Source: Lutraria lutraria (taxonomy: Eukaryota > Mollusca > Bivalvia > Venerida > Mactridae). From it: a stretch of DNA of 64,000 nt. Shown one piece after another: positions 39,901 through 51,774 of this stretch; the first letter of the stretch is position 1; each line of letters begins with the position of its first letter. The stretch covers positions 28,524,064-28,588,063 of the forward strand of contig OZ026840.1 in assembly GCA_964023205.1 (NCBI GenBank), written 5' to 3'. The notes beneath the pieces were generated by a model. It was not told where the DNA came from. It saw only the letters and a program-made list of their open reading frames with translations, and did no database searches. A program made the position numbers and the translations under genes.

Positions 39901-42819
39901 ATATCGCCGTGCCTTGGTGCTTCGCCCCGAAGGATTCCATCATTTTATGTATTCGTTGATAGATACAATATCCAGTATTCTTTTAGTGTTATGTTTAATT
40001 TACAGTAAGCATGTATCAATCCCGATGACCAGGTAACATCTAAGAATACTCTCCAAATAAAAATATCAACATTATTTATGTCACCGCAATATAACACAAC
40101 ATCTGCATCAGACGAGTGATATCATTACCGGATGATAACGATTATGTAGTCGATGATGATGATGTTCAGGATGATGACAACGACTCGAGTTAATGATGAT
40201 TCGCATGCGTGTGACTGGTGCACCACATGGAACTTGTTATACCACAAGCATTTAGATAAGCTTTCGTTCAGATATACACGTAACAAAATATAACTTACAC
40301 TTCTTGGGTATTAAGATGACTTTGTGTTTGTTTATCGATTGAAATAGTAAATGCTTACTTTTGTCAGATATATTAAAAATGTGAATGAATTATTGTGAGT
40401 GTACATGCATTTTATTTTAAATACCTTTAACAGACGGAATAATTCAGGTTTAAGGCTATAAAATATGTGTTCACAAATCGACCAGTATGACAGATCTTAA
40501 AATTAATCAAGAACTATTAAAACGTAATCGCTACGACGTCGTAATGTTTGAGTTAGTCACCCCTGTTTGACATAATACGATGGGTAGTAGAGCTACCAAC
40601 ACAGTATTAAGAGAAGTCCTCAGAATAACCTGACTTGTCAACGTGGTTGTTATAGAGAAGACAGAAATGACAACAAATAACATAAGTGTGTGCTATGTTT
40701 ATCATTTTCAATGTGTTTTGACTTAACCAAACGACACGTACTTTAAACACCCATAAATCATAATCTCTATTATCCATCAATGACATTCCACAGGTACAAC
40801 CAAATACAATGTATTCACAAACTGCACAATAGTCACATGTTTCTCGTGATTTCAGTGATTATACAAATTCTCCCAACCCTAAATATTTGATGATACAGTG
40901 TAACGCATCACTTGAAGACCACTGTCCAGACCTATTCTTTATTTTGTTAAAGTGACTTAATGTGTCCAAACAGAATACTTATTTCAAATATTGGTTGTAT
41001 AGTATTGTTTTATTTTAATCCTAATTGTATGCAACGTTTTTAATGCTCCAGTAACAATATCTGCATACTTGCCAAATAGATATCGGTCAATGTTTGGTAA
41101 CTAGTCGTAAAAGACTAGAAGTACCCACAGAACTGTTTTTGTTATCTCCCTTATTTTACAGTCAAATTCTGCATGTACGAATACATGTATGAACAACTAG
41201 TATTTCATTGACTTTTTCCACTATTTGGTATCATGTATGTCCTTAAAGATATTTCAGAAATGTAAGAATGCTAAATACGGTATCTGTCGCAGTAGTAATT
41301 TTGACATAATAAAACAATTTGAATTGAAGTAACAGATCATAACTATATACAGTCATATAAGACAATTGTAACGCCAATGCTAGAATGAGTCACGGCCTTT
41401 AATAAGAATGAAGGACGACGTTCGTGTAATCAGAAAGAAAACATAACACAAGACTTTTATTCTACATTAATTAGATTTAATATTTGAATTCTTTCATGAA
41501 TATATCAAATTAATTGCGATTGTTTTATACGAATCAATGATGATAATTGTCCTACTATATACTGCGTATATCATTAATGATGTTTCTTTATTACTTCGTA
41601 TTGTCCTGTTTCATTGTTGCGGTCAATCTTCTTATAATAATTGTCAATAAAGTTTCCTTTAACCATATTTAATTGTCATGACAAGACATAAACATTCATA
41701 CATACAACATCCATATCTATATCATCTTGAACCAATTATAATATCCATTTTATGTATATTTGTTCAGTGATCATTTCTGATCAAAACAAATATGTTGGCT
41801 TTATATATGTTATAATGTTAATAAACTTTGAAACTCCATGATGCAATGCAAACATCTAGACAAGTGCATTGAATTTTGTCCAAATGTGGCCGTTTGGATG
41901 AAGTATAGCACATCGGAGTTGGTAAGTTGACACACTGTAATGATTTACAGTCAAGCGGCTCTTATATACGTACTTAAAGACGAAAATGGCCACCATGAGT
42001 GACCGATGTTGGATACCGAAGTTGACTATTAGAGACTGTACATTGGGTTAATAATAATAATGATAAATAGTTTTGAGTTGTCGTAGGTAACATATACATA
42101 TATTTTGTATACATAATTACAACATGGCCTTCAAATATCAAATGGAAAAAAATATATAAAACAGCAGCGTCAATGACAAATACTCATTATCAAAGTACTG
42201 AAAGTACTTATAGAAACTTTCATGGACTTGCACTGCAACATGGAACGGGGACTAGTTTTAGATTAACAAATGACGGATGTACATAAACGTAGTATTTAGG
42301 TCCGCATCAAGATTCATGCGCTCCGATCAAGTGACGGATTTGGAAAGCTGAACTATTGTTCGGTTTCCAAAATTCATCAGCCTATTTATAAATTTAAAAG
42401 CAGATATTTTAGTTGCATAAAGTTGGAAGGCGGATCGCAGATCGTATTTTTTACTTCATTAAAGCGACTAAAAAGCCCAAATGGTTTACTAACTGTGAAT
42501 AATGTTTTCATTGTACTGTTTTGTATCCCTCTCCTTGTTCTAATTTTACTTTTCAATATTCCAGCAACAATATCTGCAAAACATCGTATTCCTGAGCTTG
42601 CCAAATAACTAACGGTCTATGTTTGGTAACTACACATGTAGTCGTGAAAGTAACCACCTGGCTGTTTTTGTTATCTCCCTTATTATATCATTATGCACTG
42701 AAATCTTCTAGCTGCGTCAATACATATCATGGTCATAGTCATATCATTGTAAAAACTATTCAATTCATTTACAGAGCAATTTTCAATGCAAGCAGAATAT
42801 TAAGGAGCATAACAGTGCA
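39901..42819. other. AT-rich spacer with one diverged direct repeat
   Basis: A segment at about 41,000-41,170 resembles 42,505-42,690 in the same orientation. Shared stretches include CAACAATATCTGCA/TAACAATATCTGCA, TGTTTGGTAACTA and CTGTTTTTGTTATCTCCCTT. At 40,155-40,200 there is a short GATGAT-rich stretch. No gene is recognised. Confidence 0.6.
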
Positions 42820-43150
42820 CAAGAGCATTTACATGATAGCACATCAAAGCATCAATTGACACACCATCTCATTATGAGCATATCAGAGCAATAAAGTAAA
42901 AGAGCATTACAGAACTTTTCAGTGCATATCAGAATATCCAATTGTACAACATATAATAATGAACATAACAGAATAAAACAAATCATAACTGACCAAAATA
43001 CAGCAGAATACAGCAGAGCATTACATAGAAGAAAAGAGCATATCTGTGCGTAATAGAACAAAGAATTACAGAGTAACTGATCAGAACAGAGCATATGTAC
43101 GAGAGCATTACCGAACATTACAGAGCAGAGTAGAACAGAAGCGAAGAGAA
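42820..43150 (+). repeat. Degenerate purine-rich short tandem repeat
   Basis: Many imperfect copies of ACAGAGCATTAC / CAGAGCATA-type motifs (GAGCATTACAGAAC, CAGCAGAGCATTACA, AGAGCATTACCGAACATTAC, ACAGAGCAGAGTAGAACAG). The apparent 88-codon minus-strand frame is a by-product of the repeat. Confidence 0.7.
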
Positions 43151-43229
43151 TAACAATTTCACGAGATTCGATAGTATAGAGAGAAAGTTGTTTCGCACAT
43201 GCACAACTACACTTACATATATATACTCT

Positions 43230-43925
43230 TTATTTCCACTTTTCAGTGATTTACAATTGCATATATACTGATGAGATAACATTGATTATTTCACTGTTTG
43301 TACATGGATATAACTATAAATGTAATAATTTCACTGTATTATGTATAGATAAGAATCTTTTGAATTCACAGTCACTTTTTACTCTATATTTCCATTTATT
43401 CAATTGAATGTTGTGAATTGCTTTTGATACAATGTTCTTCCATGAATATTTATTCGGAAAGACAGCATTTTGAAGATACAATGTTAAATACATGTAGTTG
43501 AAAACTCCATACAAAACAAGTATTTTAAATACATCTGGATTGAAACCTAGTTGGTTACGGAAGCCTTTAGTTGTGTGCAGATTTAGTCTGAAGTTGAATA
43601 ATAATTATTGTCGAGTAGTTGTATGTGTAGGCATGGTACACAGTTTCTGCAGGAAGGACATCTTCCCTTCGCTATGTTGGCGTCGATTGGATGCCAGCCG
43701 AGAGGACTCGGTGCCATGTTGGTTCTTGTAGGATCGGGGAGGTGTTGGTTTTTTTTCGCGGCCATCCTTTGAAATCTTTGAACTTTCCGAAGGTCTGCCG
43801 TCCACATATTATGCCATAGTTCAGCACCATACAGTAGAGTTGACAATGTTACAGAACGGTTTGGTTTGATTGCCCCAGTGTCCTTACCTTATGTCTGTAT
43901 GATGACGCTTTGAAGAAAAAAAATG
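43230..43925 (-). pseudogene. Non-LTR retrotransposon (LINE) ORF2 C-terminal relic
   Basis: The minus strand encodes 'STLLYGAELWHNMWTADLRK', then 'RFQRMAAKKNQHLPDPTRTN' and 'LGWHPIDANIAK' (43,583-43,910). These match the post-reverse-transcriptase region of CR1/Jockey-like LINEs (LYGxELW, QxLPxRTRTDMALxLLG). After a frameshift comes 'NQLGFNPDVFKILVLYGVFN', then 'FPNKYSWKNIVSKAIHN' and 'KWKYRVKSDCEFKRFLSIHN' (43,314-43,540). This is the WKxIVxxAIxxxxxxxWxxR...DxxFxRFxxIH tail. The catalytic FADD region is absent, so this is a 5'-truncated dead copy. It ends about 43,230 in AT-rich sequence. Confidence 0.85.
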
Positions 43926-45061
43926 AGCGAATTGGTCTGGCTTATACGACGATTAAGTGTAAAAAATAGATAAATAAATGAATAATTAAGTACTATGAAT
44001 AATATGCATATACATGCATATGTTTACATTGATACATGTTTAGCAGCCACCTGGTGAATACCGACTAACCTCGAATTATGGACATTCTTTTTAAAAACAA
44101 TCATTGTTTATATAGAGCAAAATGACCATACTGTGACTTTCCTTGCGATGCCTTGCGTTAACAATCTTTAGGAATGAACCATGTTTCATGTTAATGAGAC
44201 TTGTTATGTTGAACTACAAATGCATTACATGTGCAAGGTTATTTTGAAATGAATTCCCTATAAAATTTATACAGAAGTAATGCATTATCTTTAGTATTTA
44301 AATTGCAGTATGAGAGACAGATACAATTACATCTGTACCAATACTGTCAGTGCAACCTTTCACCATCAAGAATAATAAATTAACATCCAAAATTAAAAGC
44401 TACTTTAAACAAATTCTTCACCTGACACCAGTGACTGCTTATTTTTGCTTGGTTAATCAAAACTGCAACCTCAATATTTCATGATCTGAATTCTGAAACA
44501 GCAGAATGTTCCTTTATATGATAGTGTCCCGAAATACATGTATATTGATATTTCCAGACTTCAGAGGTGCTGCAAACAAATAATATTTACTATCACTTTC
44601 TATTTAATTAATAAAACTTAGAATTAAGCTGCACTAGTCACATTATCAAGATTAGTTCAGTCAGTTTATATACTTACACAATAAGACTAGAACTAGATTT
44701 ACGTACACAATTTTCCTCAACAGAGGTTAAGGATTTCATTAAGGAAAAGTTTGATAGCCGTCTATCACCTTAGGAAATTCTTAGACTCGTTTTGATACAA
44801 AATGGGAATTTCCTGACCTGAAATAGGCGGGAAATGGAAATACACACGTAGCTGTAACAGAGTCGCTGTATGAGCGAAGCAAAGAAGTGTATGCAAAACA
44901 TAGTATCACAAATTGTGATTACTATCGAACAGGGAGTAACTTGGATAAAAATAATGTGTAGGTCCTATTTTTAGGGGCGTTTCTTGCGTTCCCTTGTCGC
45001 GTCTATTGTTCATAAAAAGTACAAGTAGGCCTATTTGTGACCAGGATGCTGACCATGGATC
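43926..45061. other. AT-rich sequence, no gene
   Basis: No reverse-transcriptase core is seen upstream of the LINE tail. No host gene is recognised. Confidence 0.5.
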
Positions 45062-45290
45062 AGAAGGCGACGTTAGTTTGGCCCTTATGACCGGCTTATG
45101 GTTGAACTCAGACATGTAGACCAAAGATCGTTTAAAAACTTCTTGCATATGCCCCCTGAGATGTATGATGAGCTGCTAGAGAGAGTGGGTCCCTGGATCA
45201 CCAAACAACATACTAGGTACAGGGATTCACTGGAGCGCGGTCTGAAAATGTATACCCTTTCCTTTCCCTCTGGTGGAAATCTTCTTTGCA
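45062..45290 (+). pseudogene. PIF/Harbinger (HARBI1-like) transposase fragment
   Basis: After a stop, the plus-strand frame reads 'FGPYDRLMVELRHVDQRSFK', then 'NFLHMPPEMYDELLERVGP' and 'ITKQHTRYRDSLERGLKM'. This is the conserved N-terminal region of Harbinger nucleases (QYDxLMxELRxEDPxSFxNFLRMxPxxFDELLxRVxPxIxKxxTxxRxxIxPxxRL). Recognisable homology fades after about 45,255. The catalytic DDE domain is not seen. An in-frame stop lies just upstream at about 45,074. It is a small dead fragment, though an exon of a domesticated gene cannot be excluded from sequence alone. Confidence 0.8.
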
Positions 45291-45369
45291 AGCATCTTTA
45301 TACCTCGAAGTCTAGTTTAGAAATGAATGATCTGGGACAGACTACAGTCGAAAGGGGGCGCTGCACAAA

Positions 45370-45480
45370 AGCTACTTATACGTTACTCGTAAGCTCACAT
45401 ACGTTATGCATACGTTACTCATACTCTTGCATACGCTACTCATACGGTGATAAACGCTACGCTGACGGTGCCTATAAGTT
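45370..45480 (+). repeat. Short degenerate tandem (CATACGTTACTCATA-like)
   Basis: Five to six imperfect copies of TACGTTACTCATAC-type units (ACTTATACGTTACTCGTA, ATGCATACGTTACTCATA, TTGCATACGCTACTCATA). Confidence 0.7.
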
Positions 45481-46385
45481 GTAATACGCTCACACACGTA
45501 CGTAAATCGACAATAGCAAAAACATTAGAAATATTTTTATAGATTCGTGGTTCGAACTGTGCATCGTTGACCCCGACTCGTGGATCGATACATACCTGTC
45601 GATCAAAAGCCCTAGTATCCTCTAGAAAGGACCTGATGTTAAAGCTCACGTGTTGTTAATGCTGTATTCGTATTTCACTATCACAGGTCGGCCTATTTCA
45701 CATTTTAAATATTAAAATAAAAAGTCGTAAGTTTTCTTATAATGAACTTTAAAGCATTAGAATCGTATTATTTTTATCAATTCTTAAGTGTTTCGGCAAA
45801 TTTCTTGTACATTATGTCCGTATATAAATATATATATATAAATATAAATTGTTAGGCTGTCAACTCCACAAATCTTAAATAAAAATGTAAATCGTAAGAA
45901 TCTAATGAACATTAAAGCTATTTTACCTAATCTTAGATTCCGGTGCATTTTATCCGTAGAAATATCAAGTGTTAAACTGCTAGGCTGCCAACTACACGCT
46001 GTTAACTTCACTGTCATGAATATGTTTTGTTTTATTTAGTGAGTACGGTCAATAATTGTAAAACATAAGCGTTTTTGTGCATTTGTATTACAAGTAGGCC
46101 TACTTTAGAATTTAAGTCACAAGCACCTTTATATCTGTTATCTTTTGATTATACACGAGCTAATGACCACCATGAAAAATGTTACTTTGGGTTATCAATG
46201 ACCATAAGCTATGGATTTAATAAACTGACATGTACAATATCACGAAACACATGACATGTCCATTAAATAACTACATAAGAACCGCAGAGAAAAAAAAGGC
46301 CGACCATAAATAACCTTTAGTTAGTAGAAATTAATCAATGTGTTATACTCATCTATATTAATCTATATATACAATGTATAATGTA
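45481..46385. other. AT-rich sequence, no gene
   Basis: A diverged internal direct repeat occurs: 'aagtcgtaagttttcttataatgaacttta' near 45,721 resembles 'aatcgtaagaatctaatgaacattaaa' near 45,890, and 'atcaattcttaagtgttt' near 45,777 resembles 'atcaagtgtt' near 45,963. No gene is recognised. Confidence 0.45.
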
Positions 46386-46618
46386 TTAGTTATTGCAATT
46401 GGCTGACTTCAAATCACTGTAACCTCTCACTAATACTGTCGTGGGTTCGAACCCCGCTATCGACCACGTCTCTTTCTTAGAGAAAGTAGGTAGTTGTTTA
46501 CAGAGGACGGGAGTCCAGTACTGGTTCTTCCCAGGAACGATGGTTAAGTGAACTGTCCGCCTCATATGACTCTGACTGTTGAAAGGGGCGTAAAACTCGA
46601 TATGAACAAACAAACAAT
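46386..46618 (+). mobile_element. tRNA-derived SINE
   Basis: The head 'gctgacttcaaatcactgta' is followed by the B box GGGTTCGAACCCC and a body containing 'agagaaagtaggtagttg', 'gggagtccagtactggttct' and 'aagtgaactgtccgcctcat'. The tail is GGGGCGTAAAACTCGATATG + AACAAACAAACAA. The inverted copy at 50,362-50,735 aligns along its length. The tail style fits molluscan SINEs. Confidence 0.85.
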
Positions 46619-47215
46619 TGTATTTAAGATGCCAAATTGTTGTTCAGGATATGGAAATAACCTCAACACCACGAAAACTTAATTGTATATGTATAAGAAT
46701 TAAGAAGCAGAATTTTTTTTCACTTATATAGCGAATTCGCCATAATTGTTGTCATCTGTAAATCTTTAAAGGGCGACACTCCAGTCAAGCACTTTTTGCC
46801 AATAATTTATTATTCAATTAAATTGCTTCCCTTCATTTGGACATCGTTTTATATGGTTCATGTTTGGCATGTATGGATGATTGGATTATGTATTAAATAC
46901 ATAACAAAAGAAAGAATGTGAGATAAATACAGCGATAAAAGATGATTGCTTTAACGAATAAGAAGAATTCGTGAAACACGTTTTTTTACCTGAGTTCACG
47001 AAATGTGTTGATAGAAAATAGTTTGTATTCATTTTATACAAAGTATTCTCTTTTAAAATTATTAATGTGTTATATTCAAACTGATTTCTATGACGTCAAT
47101 CATACCATGTTTTTGTAAATCGTAACAATGTGTGTAACTCAAAAAGGGACAAAAGTGAACACGCTATATTTATGTAGGTATGTGTGATATTTTGTAAATG
47201 CACAATGCGTATCAC

Positions 47216-47599
47216 ACGAAAGTTAATGGGACTCGGTTTTCATTTATGTCATTTCAATATCTTACATTTATGATAGAAGGAAAAACAGAACATATTGCCA
47301 ATAGCACTTCGTGAAACAACTATATCTACAGATATCTGTATATATCTGTTATAATATATAAAATGTTAAAAACTATCATAGTCAAGTAAATTAATAATTA
47401 AAAATAATCAACATTCCATAGGTATCATAGATATTTTATTTAATAGCCGACCAGTTTCGTCATTAGATTCATCAGGGCAATAATACTAAAATGGCGTCAA
47501 AATTCTTTTATAATATATAAATACCCAAACTGTGGAGAAATGAAATCAATTGGTGCCAATGTTTCCAAAATATTATAAAGAGCCATACAAACTAACTGT
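47216..47599. other. AT-rich sequence in right arm
   Basis: Several TATATCTGTTATAATATATA-like low-complexity stretches. No gene is seen. Confidence 0.5.
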
Positions 47600-48860
47600 G
47601 GCCATATTACATATACATTCAGCATCTGATAACATCAACTACAGACTACGTCAGATAACGCTAATTGTACAGATAACATCAGCTAACATTAACTACAGTC
47701 AGCATAAGATAACACAAACTACAGACAACACCAGATAACATCATCGATACAGACAACATCAGATAACAACACATACAATCAACGTCAGATAACACCGTAA
47801 ACAGTCAGCATCAGATTGATTGATTGATTGATTGATTTCGGTATAGGAAGCATGGTTTATAATATATAGATAAAACAATTAAAATAACAACAATATTAAG
47901 ATAGAAAGAAAGACACAAATAAGACAAAATCAAACAAATACAAATTTTATTTAGAGTCGGTAGAAGACATTAACATGTAAACAACATGGCATGCTTCCAA
48001 CACCAAGGATAACACAAAAAAGCGCAAGCGCTTGTTTTCATTGTGGTCCATGTAATGGTGGCATGACACAGAGAGGCAAACTTGAAAGATGCTGAGTAAT
48101 AAAACACAATTAAACATTGGTATGTAATTATCACAGCAGTTTGAAATCAATTTGATTGTATCAATAAATTAACATACATTCATAAATAAACATTCATTGT
48201 AAATTAATGAACAAAACATAACACAGAAATAATCAATAACCACAATACTGGTTAAGTAAAACCTAAGTATTTGCACTGTAAACATACCTTGGAATATAAT
48301 GCTTAAAATAAAAAAAATAAGATTTTGGTAAAAAGTACGTACTTTAATAAGACATATCTAAGCCAAAACTAACAACTAGACTTAAAAGGGTTGATTGTTA
48401 AAAATGCAGTAGATATCAACTAAAAACTGTTCATTAAGTGACTTTTGATGGCAAACTTAAAGATAGGTAACTTTTTTATTTTAGTTATTTCAGAAGGTAA
48501 TCCATTCTATAGTTTGGCACCCAAAAAGCAAAATAATTTTGAACCCGACCCTTTTACCATAGGAAGACCATAGCCTCCTTTGTTTCTAAGTCTGGTATTA
48601 TATTTAATTTTTTTGTAAATAAGCTTGGGCAACAAAATAGTCATCCATGTACCCAGTGGTCATATTGTACCTGGCCTTAAAGACGTGACAGATAACATCA
48701 ACTACAGTAAACATCAGATAACAACACATACAGTCAACATCAGAAAACACCAACTTTAGTCAACGTCACAACACCAACTCAGTCAACAACGGATCCCGGA
48801 TAGCCTCAATTACAGTCAACATCAGTAGACATACTGTCTGATAACGTATCACGTTTCATG
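47600..48860 (-). repeat. Right-arm 26-bp minisatellite, split by a LINE
   Basis: Degenerate complementary copies of the 29,770-31,500 unit (for example AGATAACATCAACTACAGTC) at 47,625-47,812 and 48,690-48,860. The array is much shorter and less regular than the left-arm partner. Confidence 0.85.
47812..48690 (-). pseudogene. 5'-truncated LINE with (AATC)n tail
   Basis: The minus strand at about 48,485-48,600 encodes 'NTRLRNKGGYGLPMVKG', then 'SGSKLFCFLGAKL' and, after a stop in place of the usual Trp, 'NGLPSEITKIKKL'. This is the classic C-terminus of many LINE ORF2 proteins (NTRxRxxxxLxxPxxxxxxGKxxFxxxGAxLWNxLPxxI). About 650 bp of 3' sequence follows and ends in AATCAATCAATCAATC (47,813-47,837 as GATT repeats), a simple-repeat tail of a kind found on non-LTR elements. 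Minisatellite sequence resumes on both sides, which defines the insertion. The reverse-transcriptase core and endonuclease are absent. Confidence 0.85.
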
Positions 48861-49400
48861 TGGTTCTTGTATTGATAATTTCAATACATAATGACGTTAC
48901 TATGTACTCGTACAGCGTCATGTTTCTGTCTCTCTATGACAGGTTGGCCACCTGAAAATCCACTGAAAACATCAACACTTACAACAGTCGCGTAATTTTG
49001 TGATCAACTGTTCAGTGAAAGGATTAGAAAAAAACATAACTTAAGGAACGTGGAAAAAGTCAACGCGACTGTATGTTTTGTGGTTCACATCAAGTGTTAC
49101 GTTCACATAATAATTACTCTCAGTCATACTATTTGATGGGGTAGACGATGGTTCAGAAAATGAATAAGAAAATAAATAAATGAAGAATATCATCTCTTAA
49201 ATGACACTACTGCGTGGTAGAAAAAATCTACTTAAGGTGGATCGCGGGTTTCCTCCAGAAAAAGGGTCATTTTTTTAGACGTCAACGCACGATAAAGAAA
49301 TTTTGCATAAACATCCTTAATGTATTGGCTAAAGCAGATATGATATATTCAAATGATATTTCCATGGAAACCAAAGAAAATGGCCACCTAGCGGACCGGT

Positions 49401-50247
49401 ATGTTTTTCGTTGATTTTCGCGTTATCTCTTGTATTGTTCCGATAATTTTGTATTTTAAGTTATGCAATTTATTAATTACAATGATGAATCATTTACAAA
49501 TCCGAAAAAGTCAATAATATTTCATTTCGCCGCCATTAAATCTTAAAAGATGTCGAGCGAACTCTGTAGGGGTAGCAATTTACAATGCCAAAAAATGAGA
49601 CATTTTTCATACAGTCGCGTCAACAGTGAAAAAACGGTCCGATTAATTTTTTTTTAAAACTCAGTAGAGATTCTTAAAATAATTTGAAAGACTTTAAAAA
49701 AATAAAAACATAGGGTCACCGACTTCATTTTCGTTACATTGAAACTTATTTAAACACGGAAAAAAGCTAAAAACGTTGCCATAAAATACAAGATCGACGT
49801 GACGTTAAGCCAAAATATGTCAGTAACAACTAAAAAGTCTCAACGTCACGTCGATCTTGTATAAAAACGTTGACGTTTTTAGCCTTTTTCCAAGTTTAAA
49901 TAAGTTTCATTGGCGCGAAAACGAAGTCGGTGACCATATTTTTTTATTGTTTTCTAAATTGTACAAAGAATCTGTTTTGCATTTTTAAAAAAAATTCATC
50001 GGGCCATTTTTTCACTACTGACACGGTTGAGAGAAAAATGTCTCATTTTTTGGCATTGTTAATTGCCACCCCTACAGAGTTCGCTCGACGTCTTTTAATA
50101 TTTAATGGCAGCAAAATGTAACATTACTGACTTCTTTGGATTTGTAAATGATCCAGCATTGCAGTTATATAAATTGCATAACTTAATACACAATATTATC
50201 GGAGCAGTACAGGAAATAACGCGAAAATCAACGTAAAGCATAAAATT
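49401..50247. mobile_element. Long palindromic (foldback/MITE) element
   Basis: Two arms of about 400 bp face each other around a spacer of about 40 nt centred near 49,823. The left end TCGTTGATTTTCGCGTTAT (about 49,409) is complemented by ATAACGCGAAAATCAACG (about 50,218-50,235). Inner pairs include ACAAGATCGACGTGACGTTA (about 49,788) with ACGTCACGTCGATCTTGT (about 49,843). Another pair is AATGCCAAAAAATGAGACAT with ATGTCTCATTTTTTGGCATT. Identity is about 85 percent. No coding potential is seen. A transcript across it would fold into a very long hairpin. Confidence 0.92.
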
Positions 50248-50361
50248 GAGATTATCCGTCCAGGACGTGGGTCAACTTCAATAGAGAATCCAGAGGCGGA
50301 TCCAGCATTTCAGACTAGGGGAGCGTAATATTTAGGAAAGAAGACAGGGTGACCTCCTCCG

Positions 50362-50735
50362 CATGAAGAAGTTTGTTTGTTTGTTCGTTCGTTCGTTCGT
50401 TTGTTTGTATCGGGGTTTGCGCCCCTTTTCTACACTCAGAGACATATGAGGCGGATAGTTCACCTAATCATCGCTCCTGGGAAGGACCAGTACTAGACTC
50501 CCATTCTTCGTAAGCAACTGTCTACTTTCTCTCAGCAATATGAGGTCAACTGATACGGATTCAAAAATGAATAAACGTCATTTTCTGTATAGGCCTACTT
50601 ACCATCATACTTCATGAGTCATGGTCGATAGCGGGGCTCGAACCCACGACCCTCTATCCGTGAGAGGTTAAAGTGATTTGATGTCAGCGACCACGGAGAC
50701 GGGTCCAATCGGTTGCGCTAGAAAACCCGACCAAC
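50362..50735 (-). mobile_element. tRNA-derived SINE carrying a nested insertion
   Basis: Reverse-oriented copy of the SINE at 46,386. The tail is a run of TTTGTTTG/TTCGTTCG at 50,366-50,408, and the B box complement GGGGCTCGAACCC is at about 50,633. The head includes 'ccgtggtcgctgacatcaaa'. It carries about 90 extra bp (50,534-50,622) exactly where the 46-kb copy is continuous. That extra piece resembles 32,527-32,612. Confidence 0.88.
50534..50622 (+). repeat. Small interspersed repeat, copy 2, nested in SINE
   Basis: AGCAATATGAGGTCAACTGA and following bases match 32,527-32,612 at about 80 percent. Absence from the 46-kb SINE copy shows it is an insertion. Confidence 0.75.
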
Positions 50736-51287
50736 AGGGAAAAATCAGGGCATTCAGAATTAGATTAATTGAAAGCTTTTTCATTGTATGATATTGCATT
50801 TCTATCTACGGTCGGGGAGTTATTGGGCCCCGGGTTCACCCTAATACTTGAATCCGCCTCTGGGATCTGCCATCATTACGTCGTTGAAACCGCTTGTGGA
50901 CAGCAGATTTAGAGATAGGAGATACTGAACGCAATATGTTAAGTCTGTTGCTTGGTTAACAGCTATAATATCGTCCTCATTATCAAGCTACCATGATAGG
51001 AGTTCCCGGCGGCGAGGGTAAACTAACTCAGCTCGGTCAAGTGACCATTGAACAGCTACCAATTTTTCTTTGCGGGTCTATTATGTATTCGGGGTGTTCC
51101 ATTATTACTTCCGATTTTTTCATCAACAATATTGTCAAGAAAATGTTAAGACGTATAGAATTTACGCGGTCTCGTTTTTGTTATTTATTTGCATAAATCA
51201 ATCATGTTAGTCAATACTGAAAGAAATCAGCGGAGGATTGTTCAAGTTAAATTAGATACACCCCTAATATAATGTACTAGTAATATA

Positions 51288-51373
51288 TACCGAGGGCTCA
51301 GCACAACACTGTCGTAACTTATTCCTATTTCCATATAAGTTACGACATTGTTGCGTTGAACCCTCGATAGGTA
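51288..51373. mobile_element. ~85-bp hairpin (mini-MITE)
   Basis: CGAGGGCTCAGCACAACACT followed by GTCGTAACTTA at 51,291-51,321 pairs with TAAGTTACGACATTGTTGCG + TTGAACCCTCG at 51,336-51,366, around a 14-nt loop. Flanking TACC and GGTA may extend the ends. Confidence 0.85.
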
Positions 51374-51774
51374 GTACACTCGTACAACCAAGGGGAACAG
51401 TCTTATATTAAATCGCGCATTAAATTTTGCTCAACATAAAAAGGTGACTCGATGGAAAAATAACCAATGCACATTGACAGACAAGCAGCATATAATGGCA
51501 GAGTAGCAAAATTTAATATTATGAGCATGTATATCGTTGCTGGCGTTATGCAATGATATATTCACGGCGTTTACTAGAAATGACAAATAGTTTTCGTATA
51601 ATGTAGAATAAACAGGACATGTTTTGATTGCACATCAATTTAGTATATATTCACAGCACGCAGAGGTTTTGCTAATGTTTCAGGCACCAAATCGGGATAA
51701 TATAATGCCAACGCGTATGAAGGTAAATACTCAACAAACAGGAAGTGTTTGTGAAACACGGATATCCCCAAAGG

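Noticed and set aside
42852..43118. 88-codon Cys/Leu-rich minus-strand frame resembling a membrane peptide
   Set aside because: It is generated by a degenerate short tandem repeat (ACAGAGCATTAC-like).
46386..46613. 75-codon minus-strand frame 'MFVHIEFYAPFNSQ...'
   Set aside because: It is the antisense reading of the SINE at 46,386-46,618.
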